From Janthinobacterium sp. GW456P (lineage in GTDB: Bacteria; Pseudomonadota; Gammaproteobacteria; Burkholderiales; Burkholderiaceae_D), in contig NZ_NEHB01000003.1 of assembly GCF_002127655.1 (NCBI RefSeq), positions 237,957 to 301,956 on the forward strand: DNA of 64,000 bases. The letters are read 5' to 3'. The notes under the pieces are model-generated. The model was not told the DNA's origin and searched no databases. It saw only the letters and a program-made list of their open reading frames with translations. Shown piece by piece: positions 43,668-52,739 of this stretch. The position numbers and the translations under genes were made by a program. The stretch's first letter is position 1, and the number at the start of each line of letters is the position of its first letter.

Positions 43668-46214
43668 ATGAAAACCATGCACACTTCCTTCCCCTCCCCG
43701 CTGCGCCTGACGGCCCTGTCCCTGGCCATCATGGCCGTCTTCAGCGGCACCAGCCAAGCACAGGCACAGGACGAAGGCCAGCCGGCCGCCACCGTGGTCG
43801 TCAGCGGCCAGCGCGCCAGCCTGCGCAACGCCATCGCCGCGCAAGAGAAAGCCGACAACATCATCAGCGTCATCAGCAGCGACGATATCGGCGGCTTGCC
43901 CGATAAAAACGCGGCCGAAGCGCTGGCCCGCTTGCCGGGCGTGTCCGTGCAGCGCGACCAGGGCGAAGGCCGCTACATCACCGTGCGCGGCCTGGGGCCT
44001 GACCTGAACGCGGTGACCATCAACGGCGCGCTGGTGCCGTCGCCGGAAGCGGGCCGCCGCGCCGTGGCGCTCGATATCCTGCCCGCCGGCCTGATCCGCA
44101 CGCTGGAAGTCTCGAAGACCTTGCTGCCGGAAATGGACGCCAACTCGCTGGGCGCCACCATCGAAGTCAAATCGCTGTCCGCCTTCGACTTGCCGGGCAA
44201 GCTGCTGTCGGCCAACGTGGCTGCCAGCCATGATGAAAAGACGGGCAAGACCAGCCCCAGCGGCGGCGCCCTGTGGGCCCAGCGCTTTCTCGATGGCAAA
44301 CTGGGCGTGGCCGCCGGCCTGAGCGCGGAAAAGCGCTCGTTCGGCTCCGATGACGTGGAAACGGGCGGCGCCTGGAGCAAGGGTAAATTGTCGGGCCTGG
44401 AATTGCGCGACTACCTGCCCGTGCGCAAGCGCGGCGCCCTGGCCGTCAACCTCGATTACCGTCCGGAAGCGGGCAACAGCTGGTTTTTGCGCTCGTTCGT
44501 CAGCGAATTCTCCGACGATGAAGTGCGCGACCGACTGACCATCAGCAATATCGCGGGCGGCAGCCTGGCCGAAGGCCAGACGGCCAGCGCGCGCGCCGAG
44601 CGCCGCATCCGCCAGCGCAAGTACACGCAGCAAGTGCGCTCGCTGGTGCTGGGCACGCAGCAGAAATCGGGCGACTGGACCCTGGACGTGAAAGGCGGCA
44701 TGAGCCGCGCCACGGAAGACACGCCGGAATCCTTGAACGACGGCCGTTTCCGCGGCATCAGCAATTTCGCCGGCATCCGTTTCAATGGCACCGAGCAACC
44801 ATTGTTGAGCGGCCCCGCCTCGCTGTACGACCCGGCCAGCTATGCGCTGAACGCCATCACCCTGCAAAAGCGCTATTCGAAAGACAATGAGCACCATGCA
44901 CGCATCGACCTGGCGCGCAAGTTCGACATCGCCACATTGAAATTCGGCGCCAAAGTCAGCCGCCGCGAAAAAAACAATGACACGGATCAATGGGCGTATA
45001 ACAGCAGCAAGGCTTCCAGCGGCAATTACTGGGGCGCCGGCGCCACGTCGATGAGCGCTTTCGTGCAAGGCCACAATCTCGACTACGACCTGGGCAACAT
45101 CGGCGTGGCGCTGGACCCGGCGCTGATACGCGCCAGGGTCGCGGGCCTGGACCGCGACAAGGCGCGCCTGGCCACGGAATCGATCATCAACGATTACCGC
45201 ATGCGGGAAGACATCAACGCCATGTATGTGCAAAACAGCTATGACTTCGACGCCTGGCACATCCTGGGCGGCGTGCGCGCCGAACGCACCAGTTTCGAGG
45301 CCGCCGGCTCGCAGGTGGACAGCGCAGGGTTGGCCACCCCCGTGGCCACGCCCTTGACGCGCGAACGCTCGTACACCAACTGGCTACCGAACCTGCAAGC
45401 CCGTTATGACGTCGATCAAAAAACCAGCGTGCGGGCCGCCTGGACGCAAGCCGTCGTGCGCGCCAACTTCAGCCAGCTGGCACCCGGCATCAGCCTGGCC
45501 AGCAACACGGAAGCCGTGATCGGCAACCCGGACTTGAAACCCTTGAAAGCGAATAACCTCGACCTGGGCATCGAAAGAGTCCTGGGCAACGACGGCGTGA
45601 TGTCGGCCTACGGCTTCTACAAGGACATCAAAAACTTTACGTACACGACCAACCTGGCCGGCACGGGAGCATGGACGGGCTACACGACGGCCACCTCGTA
45701 TGCGAACGGCGACGCGGCGAAAGTCAAGGGCATCGAACTGGCCTATATGCAGCCGCTGCGCATGCTGCCGGCGCCCTTCAACAAGTTGCTCGTCGGCGTC
45801 AACGGCACCTTGAGTACCTCGCGCGCGCAAATCGGCCGCTACGACAAGGCCAGCAAGCAGCAGTTGAACCGCGATATCCGCCTGCCCGGCCAGTCGAACC
45901 AGGTGATGAACTTGATGCTGGGCTATGAAACGGGCCCCGTCAGCGCCCGCCTGGCTCTCAACTACAAGTCGCCTTACCTGCTGGAAATGGACGGCGATAT
46001 CCTCGACCAAAGCCAGGACCGTATCGTGGACAGCCAGAAACAGCTCGATTTCTCGTTGTCCTACCAGATCAACAAGCAGTTCCAGGTGACGTTCGAAGCA
46101 GCCAACCTGAACAACGAGAAATACTATGTCTACCAAGGCACGAAGCAATTCAACGTGCAAAACGAACAATATGGCCGCACTTTCAAAGTGAGCCTGAAAG
46201 CCAGCGCCTTCTGA
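43668..46214 (+). CDS. TonB-dependent receptor (TonB-Xanth-Caul type)
   Basis: 848 residues: signal peptide (about 1-35, ending SQAQAQ), plug domain (ISVISSDDIGGLPDKNAAEALARLPGVSVQRDQGEGRYITVRGLGPDLNAVTINGALVPSPEAGRR, typical of TIGR01782) and a barrel ending in Phe (LKASAF). It imports a nutrient too large for porins, energised by TonB. Its stop overlaps the start of the phytase gene (TGATG), and a Pho box precedes it, so phytate or its breakdown products are the likely cargo. That is inference. The ATG at 43668 starts the signal peptide; upstream in-frame codons are not supported. Confidence 0.88.
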   Translation: MKTMHTSFPSPLRLTALSLAIMAVFSGTSQAQAQDEGQPAATVVVSGQRASLRNAIAAQEKADNIISVISSDDIGGLPDKNAAEALARLPGVSVQRDQGEGRYITVRGLGPDLNAVTINGALVPSPEAGRRAVALDILPAGLIRTLEVSKTLLPEMDANSLGATIEVKSLSAFDLPGKLLSANVAASHDEKTGKTSPSGGALWAQRFLDGKLGVAAGLSAEKRSFGSDDVETGGAWSKGKLSGLELRDYLPVRKRGALAVNLDYRPEAGNSWFLRSFVSEFSDDEVRDRLTISNIAGGSLAEGQTASARAERRIRQRKYTQQVRSLVLGTQQKSGDWTLDVKGGMSRATEDTPESLNDGRFRGISNFAGIRFNGTEQPLLSGPASLYDPASYALNAITLQKRYSKDNEHHARIDLARKFDIATLKFGAKVSRREKNNDTDQWAYNSSKASSGNYWGAGATSMSAFVQGHNLDYDLGNIGVALDPALIRARVAGLDRDKARLATESIINDYRMREDINAMYVQNSYDFDAWHILGGVRAERTSFEAAGSQVDSAGLATPVATPLTRERSYTNWLPNLQARYDVDQKTSVRAAWTQAVVRANFSQLAPGISLASNTEAVIGNPDLKPLKANNLDLGIERVLGNDGVMSAYGFYKDIKNFTYTTNLAGTGAWTGYTTATSYANGDAAKVKGIELAYMQPLRMLPAPFNKLLVGVNGTLSTSRAQIGRYDKASKQQLNRDIRLPGQSNQVMNLMLGYETGPVSARLALNYKSPYLLEMDGDILDQSQDRIVDSQKQLDFSLSYQINKQFQVTFEAANLNNEKYYVYQGTKQFNVQNEQYGRTFKVSLKASAF

Positions 46215-48085
46215 TGATGATTTCCAATAACATGAAAAAAACCGTACTCTGCAGCGCTTTGCTGGCTTGCCTCGGCGGCATCGCGCAAGCCGCCCCCGCC
46301 ACTGCCGTACCTGCCTTCACGCAGGAAGCCGAAGAACTGGCGCGCCTGCCCGGCGGCGGCTGGCTGACTTTGGACAAGCACGGCTTGCATTTGTTCAATG
46401 CGGTCGGCCAGGAGCAGGACCGTATCGCCGTGCGCGCCAAGCAGCTTGACACGCGCATCGATGGCGGCAAGGTGCTGGCCGTGTTCCTGGAAGCGGACAC
46501 GCAGCGCCCGCTGCCCGTGTCCGTGGATGCGCAGGCCGGCAAGCTGGTCAAGCTGGCGCCATTTCCCGTGCCGACGTTTTCCGTGGAAGCGTCGTGCCTG
46601 TACCGCGACGCCCAGCAGCTCGATCACCTGTTCTTGATCGGCAAGGATGGCCAGGCGGAACAGTGGGTGATGCAGGGCGAGCAGCGCAGCCTGGTACGCA
46701 AACTGGCCCTGCCGCCGCACGCGAAACATTGCCGCGTCGACGATGGCGCCCGGCGCCTGCTGGTGAGCGAGTCCAACATGGGCGTGTGGGCGTATGAGGC
46801 CGATTCGGAAGGCATGGGCAAGCGCGAAGTCGTGGCCCTGCGCAAGCCGTATGGCCAGCTGGACGGCGGCGCCGGCGCCCTGGCCGTGCTGCCGGGCGGC
46901 GTGGCCGTTCTCGACGGCAAGGCGGACAAGCTGCACCTGTACACCCATCAGGGAGATACATGGACGGCGCAGCCGGCCCAAGCGGTCGCCTTGAACGTGC
47001 GCAAGGGCGACAGCCAGCTGGCGCTGGACAAGGACGCCTTGCTACTGCGCGGCAAGAACGGTTGGCAGGCGCGGCCCTTGAAATGGGTTGTCCAAGCGGA
47101 AACATCGCCCGCGGTGGCCATCATCGCCCCGCAAGCGCAGACGGAACCGATGGCGCGCCAGGGCGACGCAGCCGACGACCCGGCTATCTGGCTGTCCAGC
47201 AACCCAGCCGATGCGCGCATCCTCGGCACCAACAAGAAACAGGGGCTATTGGTCTACGACCTGCAAGGCAAGCAGACGCAGCTGCTGGAAGTGGGCCGCC
47301 TGAACAACGTCGATGTGCGCCAGAATATTCCATTCAATGGCAGCAAGGTCGACCTGGCCGTGGCCACCCAGCGCGACGACAACAGCATGATGCTGTTCAC
47401 GATTAACGCCAACGGCGAGCTGGCGGAAGCGGGCCGCTTTCCTACGGGATTGAAAAGCATCTATGGCATGTGCCTGTATCAACCTGCCAGCGGCGGCGTG
47501 GAAGCGTTCATCAACGACAAGGATGGCACCTTCCAGCAATACAGCATCGGCCTGGAAGGCAACAAGTTCAGCGCCACCCTCTTGCGCAGCTTCAAGGTCG
47601 CCACGCAACCGGAAGGCTGCGTTGCCGACGATGCCAACGCCAGACTGTTCCTGGGCGAAGAAACGCGCGGCATCTGGACCACCTCGGCCGACGCCGCCAA
47701 GCCAGACGCGCTCGCCATGGTCTTGCCCGTGGGGCCGCACCTGACGGCTGACGTGGAAGGCATGGCCATCTACCGCAAGCCAGGTGGCGCGCCCGATACG
47801 GGCTATCTGATCGTCTCCAGCCAGGGCGACAGCAGCTACGTGGTGCTCGACGCGCAAGCGCCGTACAAGGTGCGCGGCCGCTTCAAGGTGGGATTCAACC
47901 TGCCCGCCGGCATCGACGGCACCTCGGAAACGGATGGCCTCGACGTCACCTCCGCCAACCTCGGCGGCGCGTACGCGCAAGGCATGCTGGTGATCCAGGA
48001 CGGCTACAAGCGCTTGCCCGACGGACCGCAGAACTTCAAGTATGTGTCGTGGGGCGATGTGGCGAAGGCCTTGAAGCTGGACTGA
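46214..48085 (+). CDS. beta-propeller phytase, two-domain
   Basis: 623 residues with a signal peptide (about 1-28, ending IAQAAP). The C-terminal ~320 residues are a complete beta-propeller phytase. It begins ARQGDAADDPAIWLSSNPADARILGTNKKQGLLVYDL and has SKVDLAVATQRDD, IYGMCLY, QPEGCVADDANARLFLGEE and GLDVTSANLGG, which carry Ca and phosphate ligands. The N-terminal ~280 residues are a second, less complete propeller-like part, as in dual-domain BPPs. It releases phosphate from phytate outside the cell. Translational coupling to the receptor points to a joint uptake unit. An alternative start at the third Met (46232) precedes the signal peptide directly. Confidence 0.9.
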   Translation: MMISNNMKKTVLCSALLACLGGIAQAAPATAVPAFTQEAEELARLPGGGWLTLDKHGLHLFNAVGQEQDRIAVRAKQLDTRIDGGKVLAVFLEADTQRPLPVSVDAQAGKLVKLAPFPVPTFSVEASCLYRDAQQLDHLFLIGKDGQAEQWVMQGEQRSLVRKLALPPHAKHCRVDDGARRLLVSESNMGVWAYEADSEGMGKREVVALRKPYGQLDGGAGALAVLPGGVAVLDGKADKLHLYTHQGDTWTAQPAQAVALNVRKGDSQLALDKDALLLRGKNGWQARPLKWVVQAETSPAVAIIAPQAQTEPMARQGDAADDPAIWLSSNPADARILGTNKKQGLLVYDLQGKQTQLLEVGRLNNVDVRQNIPFNGSKVDLAVATQRDDNSMMLFTINANGELAEAGRFPTGLKSIYGMCLYQPASGGVEAFINDKDGTFQQYSIGLEGNKFSATLLRSFKVATQPEGCVADDANARLFLGEETRGIWTTSADAAKPDALAMVLPVGPHLTADVEGMAIYRKPGGAPDTGYLIVSSQGDSSYVVLDAQAPYKVRGRFKVGFNLPAGIDGTSETDGLDVTSANLGGAYAQGMLVIQDGYKRLPDGPQNFKYVSWGDVAKALKLD

Positions 48086-48091
48086 TGCAAG

Positions 48092-48115
48092 GGGGCGGCC
48101 CGCACAGGCTGCCCC
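48092..48115. terminator. hairpin after the phytase gene
   Basis: GGGGCGGCC-CGCACA-GGCTGCCCC (one G-T pair) begins 6 bases after the stop, between convergent genes. No T-run. Confidence 0.45.
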
Positions 48116-48143
48116 AGTTCACTAGCTGGGCTGAAGATTGCCG

Positions 48144-48596
48144 CTAGCTTGCGCGCGGCATATCGATGGCGAAAGGCAGGCTTTTGCCAAAAAAGTCCAC
48201 CTTGCCCGTCATGACCAGACGCTGCGCCGACAATTCCACCAGACACAGATCGGCGACGTCGCGGTATTCCATCATGTAGAGACTGCATTCACAGTCGTCG
48301 GCATCCACAGCAAGCATCTGCACGGGCGCCGCCTCCGTTCCCGCAACGAGCAAGCCCTGCAAAAGGAAGGACGGCGGATACAGCGCCCACGACCAGGGAG
48401 CATCGTCGTCTTCCGTCAGCCGCATGAACACCTCGTCGTCGGCCTCGATCCTGATATTGATTTCCCGCATGCCATTGGCATGTGCCGCCAGACTGATGCG
48501 CGATGTCGCGACATCCACTTCAAAATTGGTATCGCCGATACTGAACACATGCATTCTTTTCTCACCGCTGCCGTCATCTGGCATCATCTCGACCAT
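48144..48596 (-). CDS. hypothetical protein
   Basis: 150 residues, acidic, no signal peptide. The pattern MHVFSIGDTNFEVDVATSRISLAAHANGMREINIRIEADDEVFMRL suggests a compact beta domain. YPPSFLLQGLLVAGTEAAPVQM and CSLYMMEYRDVADLCLVEL follow. Family unknown to me; it may be a small immunity-like or regulatory protein. It starts 6 bases after the secreted protein gene on the same strand, so both are likely cotranscribed. Confidence 0.6.
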   Translation of the reverse strand: MVEMMPDDGSGEKRMHVFSIGDTNFEVDVATSRISLAAHANGMREINIRIEADDEVFMRLTEDDDAPWSWALYPPSFLLQGLLVAGTEAAPVQMLAVDADDCECSLYMMEYRDVADLCLVELSAQRLVMTGKVDFFGKSLPFAIDMPRAS

Positions 48597-48602
48597 TCAC
48601 CA

Positions 48603-49103
48603 TTAATCTCCCTGCTGTTGCCACGCCGCCTTGCCGCTCTTAATATAAATCAAGGCGCTGGCGGAACCTTCCTTCGCCACCACGATCCCGTCCGTTTTCA
48701 AGCTCAGCGATTTTTCATGGTAGCTGTGCTGGCGAGAACCCTTGTCTTCCACCTGCCACACTTCCAGCCAGGCGAAATCATCGCCGCCGCTGGACAATGC
48801 ATGCCCCGCCCCCACGATGAGGGGTGCCGTCTTCTGCCTGAACAGGAAGACGATGCCCTCTTTCTTGCTGTCCTTGTTCTTGATCAGGATAGCCAGATCG
48901 CCCTTGCCGTCGCCATCGAAGTCGCCGCGCAACACAAAAGGGTTGACGCGCGCGTTCACTTCGATGGCTTCGCGTTTGGCCAGGCTATCGAGCTGTTGCG
49001 TCGCCCAGACCGGTAATTGCGCCTGCGGCGGCAAGGCCTGCGCACCGGCCATGCCGGCGGCACACGCCAGAACGAGGGTCACTGCCATGCTTCTGCCATT
49101 CAT
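48603..49103 (-). CDS. secreted protein with FG-GAP/VCBS-like motif
   Basis: 166 residues with a signal peptide (about 1-22, ending AGMAGA). The mature part has FVLRGDFDGDGKGDLAILIKNKD, a Ca-binding GDFDGDGKGDLA loop of the FG-GAP/VCBS type, then a beta-rich segment ending in a Lys/Gln-rich tail. The single repeat is too short for a propeller, so it is probably a small lone domain. GGAG precedes the ATG. Function unknown. Confidence 0.65.
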   Translation of the reverse strand: MNGRSMAVTLVLACAAGMAGAQALPPQAQLPVWATQQLDSLAKREAIEVNARVNPFVLRGDFDGDGKGDLAILIKNKDSKKEGIVFLFRQKTAPLIVGAGHALSSGGDDFAWLEVWQVEDKGSRQHSYHEKSLSLKTDGIVVAKEGSASALIYIKSGKAAWQQQGD

Positions 49104-49298
49104 GGGACGGCTCCATCAAGATGAAGAATCGGGGTGGCGCCCGGCGATTCCGGGTGTTCAGGCAGAATAGCATTATCAGAAAATACTTGCACTCCCCCAA
49201 CAGTGCCGGCTCTCCTTCGTCAATGCGGGCGGCTAAATTGCCGTCCGTTGCAGATATGCCAGCGACTGGCGGCCTGTGGCGTATTAAAATACTGTCCC

Positions 49299-50177
49299 AT
49301 GACCTCCCCCGCCTCGACCTCTTCCCTCCCTGACAGCATTTTGCTTCCTTCCCTGGCCGTACTGGGAGGGCAGATTTCCGTCAATCTGGGGGCGGCGATT
49401 GCGAAAAACCTGTTTCCCGTCATCGGGGTCGAGGGGATTACGGCATACCGGGTGGGGTTTTCGGCGCTGATCCTGCTGGCCATCTTCCGGCCGTGGCGCT
49501 ACCGCCTGACGCGCAAGGATGTGCTGAATTTGCTGGTTTACGGTTCCGTGCTGGGGTTGATGAACTTGCTGATTTACCGGGCGTTTGCGTTGATACCGAT
49601 CGGCATTGCCGTCGCCATCGAGGTGACGGGGCCGCTAGCCGTGGCCATGCTGTCGTCGCGACGGCCCCGCGATTTATTTGCCGTCGCCTGTGCCGTGTTC
49701 GGTTTATATCTGCTGCTGCCCCTGCAAGGCAGCCCGGGCAGCCTGGACCCCGTCGGCGTGGCCTATGCGCTGGGGGCGGCCCTGTGCTGGGCGCTGTACA
49801 TCATCTTCGGCAAGCGCGCCTCGACCTTGCAGGGTGGCCAGGCCGTTGCCTGGGGCATGACGGTGGCGGCCATGGTGACGGTGCCCATCGGCGTCGCGTA
49901 CTCGGGCACGGCCCTGCTTGCGCCATCGATCGCCTTGCTGGGCCTGGCCATTGCCATGCTGTCCAGCGCCCTGCCATATTCGCTGGAAATCTTTGCCCTG
50001 CGCCGCTTGCCGCAAGGCGTGTTCGGCATGTTCAGCAGCGCGGCGCCGGCTGTCAGCGCCCTGGCCGCCATGGCCGTGCTGGGAGAATTGCTGAGCCTGA
50101 CCCAGTGGCTGGCCATCGCCTGCATCGTGTTCGCGTCGGCCATGGCGGCGCTGGGCGCACAGGGCGGCAAGCGCTAG
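49299..50177 (+). CDS. rhtA: threonine/homoserine exporter, RhtA/EamA type
   Basis: 292 residues with ten hydrophobic helices in two EamA halves. The features fit RhtA: SILLPSLAVLGGQISVNLGAAIAKNLFPVIGVEGITAYRVGFSALILLAIFRPW, then SSRRPRDLFAVACAVFGLYLLLP, and the second half GALCWALYIIFGKRASTLQGGQAVAWGM and LPYSLEIFALRRLPQGVFGM. RhtA in E. coli is 295 residues and exports threonine and homoserine. The ATG at 49299 is within 10 residues of the E. coli start. Divergent from the secreted protein gene. Confidence 0.85.
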   Translation: MTSPASTSSLPDSILLPSLAVLGGQISVNLGAAIAKNLFPVIGVEGITAYRVGFSALILLAIFRPWRYRLTRKDVLNLLVYGSVLGLMNLLIYRAFALIPIGIAVAIEVTGPLAVAMLSSRRPRDLFAVACAVFGLYLLLPLQGSPGSLDPVGVAYALGAALCWALYIIFGKRASTLQGGQAVAWGMTVAAMVTVPIGVAYSGTALLAPSIALLGLAIAMLSSALPYSLEIFALRRLPQGVFGMFSSAAPAVSALAAMAVLGELLSLTQWLAIACIVFASAMAALGAQGGKR

Positions 50178-50307
50178 CCGTCTTCAGTCTGGCCTGCAGC
50201 GCTGCCTGTACCATTTCCTGGCATGGCTGTGCTACTGCGAAGCAGGTTTTGATGCCCGACTGTAAAATGCGTGATCGACAGCCATAGCTTGCATTTCCAC
50301 CTCACCG

Positions 50308-50715
50308 ATGACATCCACCTTTCTTTTCCGCCTGCTCTCTCCTCTGACCGCAGCGGCCCTGCTGCTGGCGCCAGCAGCCGTCGCGCACGCAGCCGCGCCT
50401 GCCACCCTCACGGGCAATGCCGAAGCGGGCAAGGCGGCGTTTCGCAAGTGCGCCTCCTGCCACCAGGTGGGACCATCGGCGCGCGGCGGCTTCGGCCCCA
50501 AGTTGACGGGCGTCATCGGCCGCAAGGCCGGTGCCACCACCGACTATAAATACTCGGCGGCCATGAAAAACGCGAATATCGTCTGGAGCGAGCAAAACCT
50601 GGCCAGCTTCCTGAAAGCACCGAGCGATTTCATTCCCGGCAATAATATGCGCTTCTGGGGCATCGGCAATGCGCAGCAAGTGTCCGACTTGCTGGCCTAC
50701 CTGCGCACGCAGTAA
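50308..50715 (+). CDS. c-type cytochrome
   Basis: 135 residues with a signal peptide (about 1-29, ending AVAHAA). Class I cytochrome c: heme motif CASCHQ (C-x-x-C-H) near residue 48 with GPSARGGFGPKLTGVIGRKAGAT after it, and a late M ligand in GNNMRFWGIG. The pattern GPxLxGVxGRxAG is typical of cytochrome c2/c550-like soluble carriers. It carries electrons in the periplasm. The partner oxidase is not nearby. No promoter recognised. Confidence 0.9.
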   Translation: MTSTFLFRLLSPLTAAALLLAPAAVAHAAAPATLTGNAEAGKAAFRKCASCHQVGPSARGGFGPKLTGVIGRKAGATTDYKYSAAMKNANIVWSEQNLASFLKAPSDFIPGNNMRFWGIGNAQQVSDLLAYLRTQ

Positions 50716-50805
50716 GACGTCGCCGTAAGACCTAAAACCATAAGACGCAAGAAGCAAGAAGCAAGGCCTCAGGCCAGGCACAAGCACAAGCACAACAGCA
50801 GCATG
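50716..50805. repeat. short tandem repeats after the cytochrome gene
   Basis: The stop is followed by three TAAGAC copies (50713, 50725, 50740), then AGAAGCA in two copies and GCACAA in three copies, over about 85 bases. The tract is gene-free and looks like simple-repeat expansion. Confidence 0.45.
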
Positions 50806-50810
50806 GCGCC

Positions 50811-51158
50811 TTAGCTATCCAAGGCATCCAGCACACCCTTGCGCTTCTTGTGCGCCGCCTCGTACTCGCGCAGGCGCTTGCGCTGGGCAGCAGACAGGCC
50901 GCCCAGTTTGTCGCGTATCTGCGGCACCGTCAGGTGCTGATATCCGGCAATCGGCAAGTCGCGTGCCGCCTTGGCAGCAGGCGTGGCCGCCCGCTCCCGG
51001 CCTGCCGCCTCCTGCGTTTCGCCCGCTTGCGCCCTTTGCTTGTTCACGATGCGCGCCGCGACTTCTTCCTCGCGGCCCGGGTAGCGTCCTTCCCGCGTGA
51101 AATCCCGCTCCAGTTTCCTGAATTCGCGTTCGCGCTTGGGACTGGCACCAACAGGCAT
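50811..51158 (-). CDS. small basic protein with DUF8129-like C-terminal domain
   Basis: 115 residues from the ATG at 51158, with GGGAG upstream. The N-terminal half is charged and helical (SPKREREFRKLERDF, EEEVAARIVNKQRAQAGETQEAAGRERAA). The C terminus LPIAGYQHLTVPQIRDKLGGLSAAQRKRLREYEAAHKKRKGVLDAL matches a short helical domain seen in many actinobacterial proteins (the LTVxxIxxRLxGL pattern). The function of that domain is unknown to me. Highly basic, so it may bind nucleic acid. The alternative start at 51170 gives four more residues. Confidence 0.6.
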   Translation of the reverse strand: MPVGASPKREREFRKLERDFTREGRYPGREEEVAARIVNKQRAQAGETQEAAGRERAATPAAKAARDLPIAGYQHLTVPQIRDKLGGLSAAQRKRLREYEAAHKKRKGVLDALDS

Positions 51159-51170
51159 GTGTGCTCCCAT

Positions 51171-51434
51171 CTAAGGCTTGGCTGGCAGCTTGCGCACGCA
51201 CAGATAGATGGAATACAGCGCCGCCAGCCCCACCAGCACGTACACGCCGCGCGAAGCCGCCGTCATGGCACCGAGGATGCGGGCCACGATGTCGATATCG
51301 AACAAGCCCACCAGCGCCCAGTTCAAGCCGCCCACGATCAAGAGGATCATGGAGATCCAGTCGACCACGTTCAAGCGTTTTGCCGACATTTCCTCTTTTG
51401 CCGCACCGTCCGATCCTGCCTGGATATTCGCCAT
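51171..51434 (-). CDS. DUF378 family membrane protein
   Basis: 87 residues from the ATG at 51434, with a strong AGGAGG site. Two hydrophobic helices: WISMILLIVGGLNWALVGLFDIDIV, the diagnostic GGLNWxLVGLF motif of DUF378, and GVYVLVGLAALYSIYLCV. A cytoplasmic charged N terminus precedes them. DUF378 proteins are small membrane proteins of unknown function. It stands 12 bases before the next gene and is cotranscribed with it by spacing. Confidence 0.88.
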   Translation of the reverse strand: MANIQAGSDGAAKEEMSAKRLNVVDWISMILLIVGGLNWALVGLFDIDIVARILGAMTAASRGVYVLVGLAALYSIYLCVRKLPAKP

Positions 51435-51596
51435 ATCAGCCTCCTGTAAGAAGAAAGGACCCGCCGCCGGGTCTATCAAAGAACAGTGTAGGCGCGGCAC
51501 CGGCACACGCCAGTCGGACGATGCCGGGTATCGAGGTAGGACGGGTCTGTAATCAGGCGGGTGATTTTATCTGGCAACAAGCCAGGGGCCGATCAC

Positions 51597-52127
51597 TCAT
51601 CGCTGCAATTGCTTGTACATGATGGTGGTGGCGTCCAGCCGGTCGCCAACGGGCGCCAGCGCATAGGCGGGGATGCTGCCGGCTACCGCATAGCCGAGCG
51701 ACAAGTACAACGGTTCGGCATGGTCGCCGCTGCGCGTGTCCAGGGTCAGCAGGCTGCGCGACAAGAGGCGCGCCTGCTCTTCCAGCGCCCGCATCAGCTG
51801 GCGGGCGATGCCGTGCCGGCGGAAAGCGGGCGCGACCAGCAGCTTGCGCACTTCGGCCCGGTGCGCCTGGTTGGGATTGGTGTCCCAGTCCAGCTGCACG
51901 GCACCGGCCACCTTGCCATCGACTTCCGCCACCAGCAGCAGGCGCACGCCGCGCGTCACGGCCGGCAACACATTATCCGTCCAGAACGCCTGGCTGGCCG
52001 CCGTATCGAAGGGCAGAATAAAACCGATGCTGGCGCCGTCATGCACGCAGTCTTGCAGCAAGGTACCCAGTTCCGGCAGGCGTTCGAGAATATCGGTGGA
52101 CGAAAAATGGCGTAGCGATGCGGGCAT
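51597..52127 (-). CDS. GNAT family N-acetyltransferase
   Basis: 176 residues from the ATG at 52127 with GAGG upstream. The GNAT core is KVAGAVQLDWDTNPNQAHRAEVRKLLVAPAFRRHGIARQLMRALEEQAR, with the RRHGIA acetyl-CoA loop, followed by LDTRSGDHAEPLYLSLGYAVAGSIPAYAL. Spacing to the cupin-type regulator is 7 bases on the same strand, so the regulator probably controls or is cotranscribed with it. Substrate unknown. Confidence 0.85.
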   Translation of the reverse strand: MPASLRHFSSTDILERLPELGTLLQDCVHDGASIGFILPFDTAASQAFWTDNVLPAVTRGVRLLLVAEVDGKVAGAVQLDWDTNPNQAHRAEVRKLLVAPAFRRHGIARQLMRALEEQARLLSRSLLTLDTRSGDHAEPLYLSLGYAVAGSIPAYALAPVGDRLDATTIMYKQLQR

Positions 52128-52134
52128 GGCGACC

Positions 52135-52707
52135 TCAGACAAGAAAAAGAAAATAGCGGGCGCCGCTGTCTGGCGGCGTGGCAAACGCGCTGGCGCCATG
52201 CAGCTGGTAGCGCAAGCAATCGCCAGCTTGTAGCTCGTGCGCGCGGCCGTCAACCGTCACGTTGAGCTTGCCCTCTTGCAGCAGCAGATGGTGTTCCATG
52301 CCGGGCCGTGGCGAGGCGGCATAGCTGATCGTCACGCCCGCACCAAGCTCGCATTCGAGCGCCTCGCCGGCCAGCGCCCGCGCGGGCGGCGAGACGGAAC
52401 GGCGGACAAAGCCCGTGTCCGCATCCGTCCACACGCTTTGCTCAGCCCGCCGCAGCAGGGGCGGAAAATCGTCTTCGACCATGCGCAGCAGGCGCGACAT
52501 GGCCAGGCCATACGCGGCGCACAGCTTGCCCAGCACGTGGGTAGTCGGGCTGACTTCGCCATTTTCCAGGCGCGACAGGGTGGCACGGCTGACCTGGCTG
52601 GCGGTGGCCAGCTGGTCCAGCGACCAGCCCTGCTCCACGCGCAACTGTTTCAGGCGCGCCGCCAGCCGCTGTTCCGTATCGTTTTCTACAAAGATCGAAT
52701 TTTCCAT
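52135..52707 (-). CDS. XRE-family regulator with C-terminal cupin
   Basis: 190 residues. Residues about 10-70 form an XRE helix-turn-helix (LKQLRVEQGWSLDQLATASQVSRATLSRLENGEVSPTTHVLGKLCAAYGL). From about 100 there is a cupin (TISYAASPRPGMEHHLLLQEGKLNVTVDGRAHELQAGDCLRYQL). This HTH-cupin layout often senses a small metabolite, as in PuuR-like repressors. The HTH begins close to the ATG at 52707. The same frame stays open upstream through the LysR gene but that part is not protein-like. It overlaps neither neighbour; 7 bases separate it from the GNAT gene. Confidence 0.85.
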   Translation of the reverse strand: MENSIFVENDTEQRLAARLKQLRVEQGWSLDQLATASQVSRATLSRLENGEVSPTTHVLGKLCAAYGLAMSRLLRMVEDDFPPLLRRAEQSVWTDADTGFVRRSVSPPARALAGEALECELGAGVTISYAASPRPGMEHHLLLQEGKLNVTVDGRAHELQAGDCLRYQLHGASAFATPPDSGARYFLFLV

Positions 52708-52739
52708 ATATGGGAATTTATTCCATATACGAAAAACAG

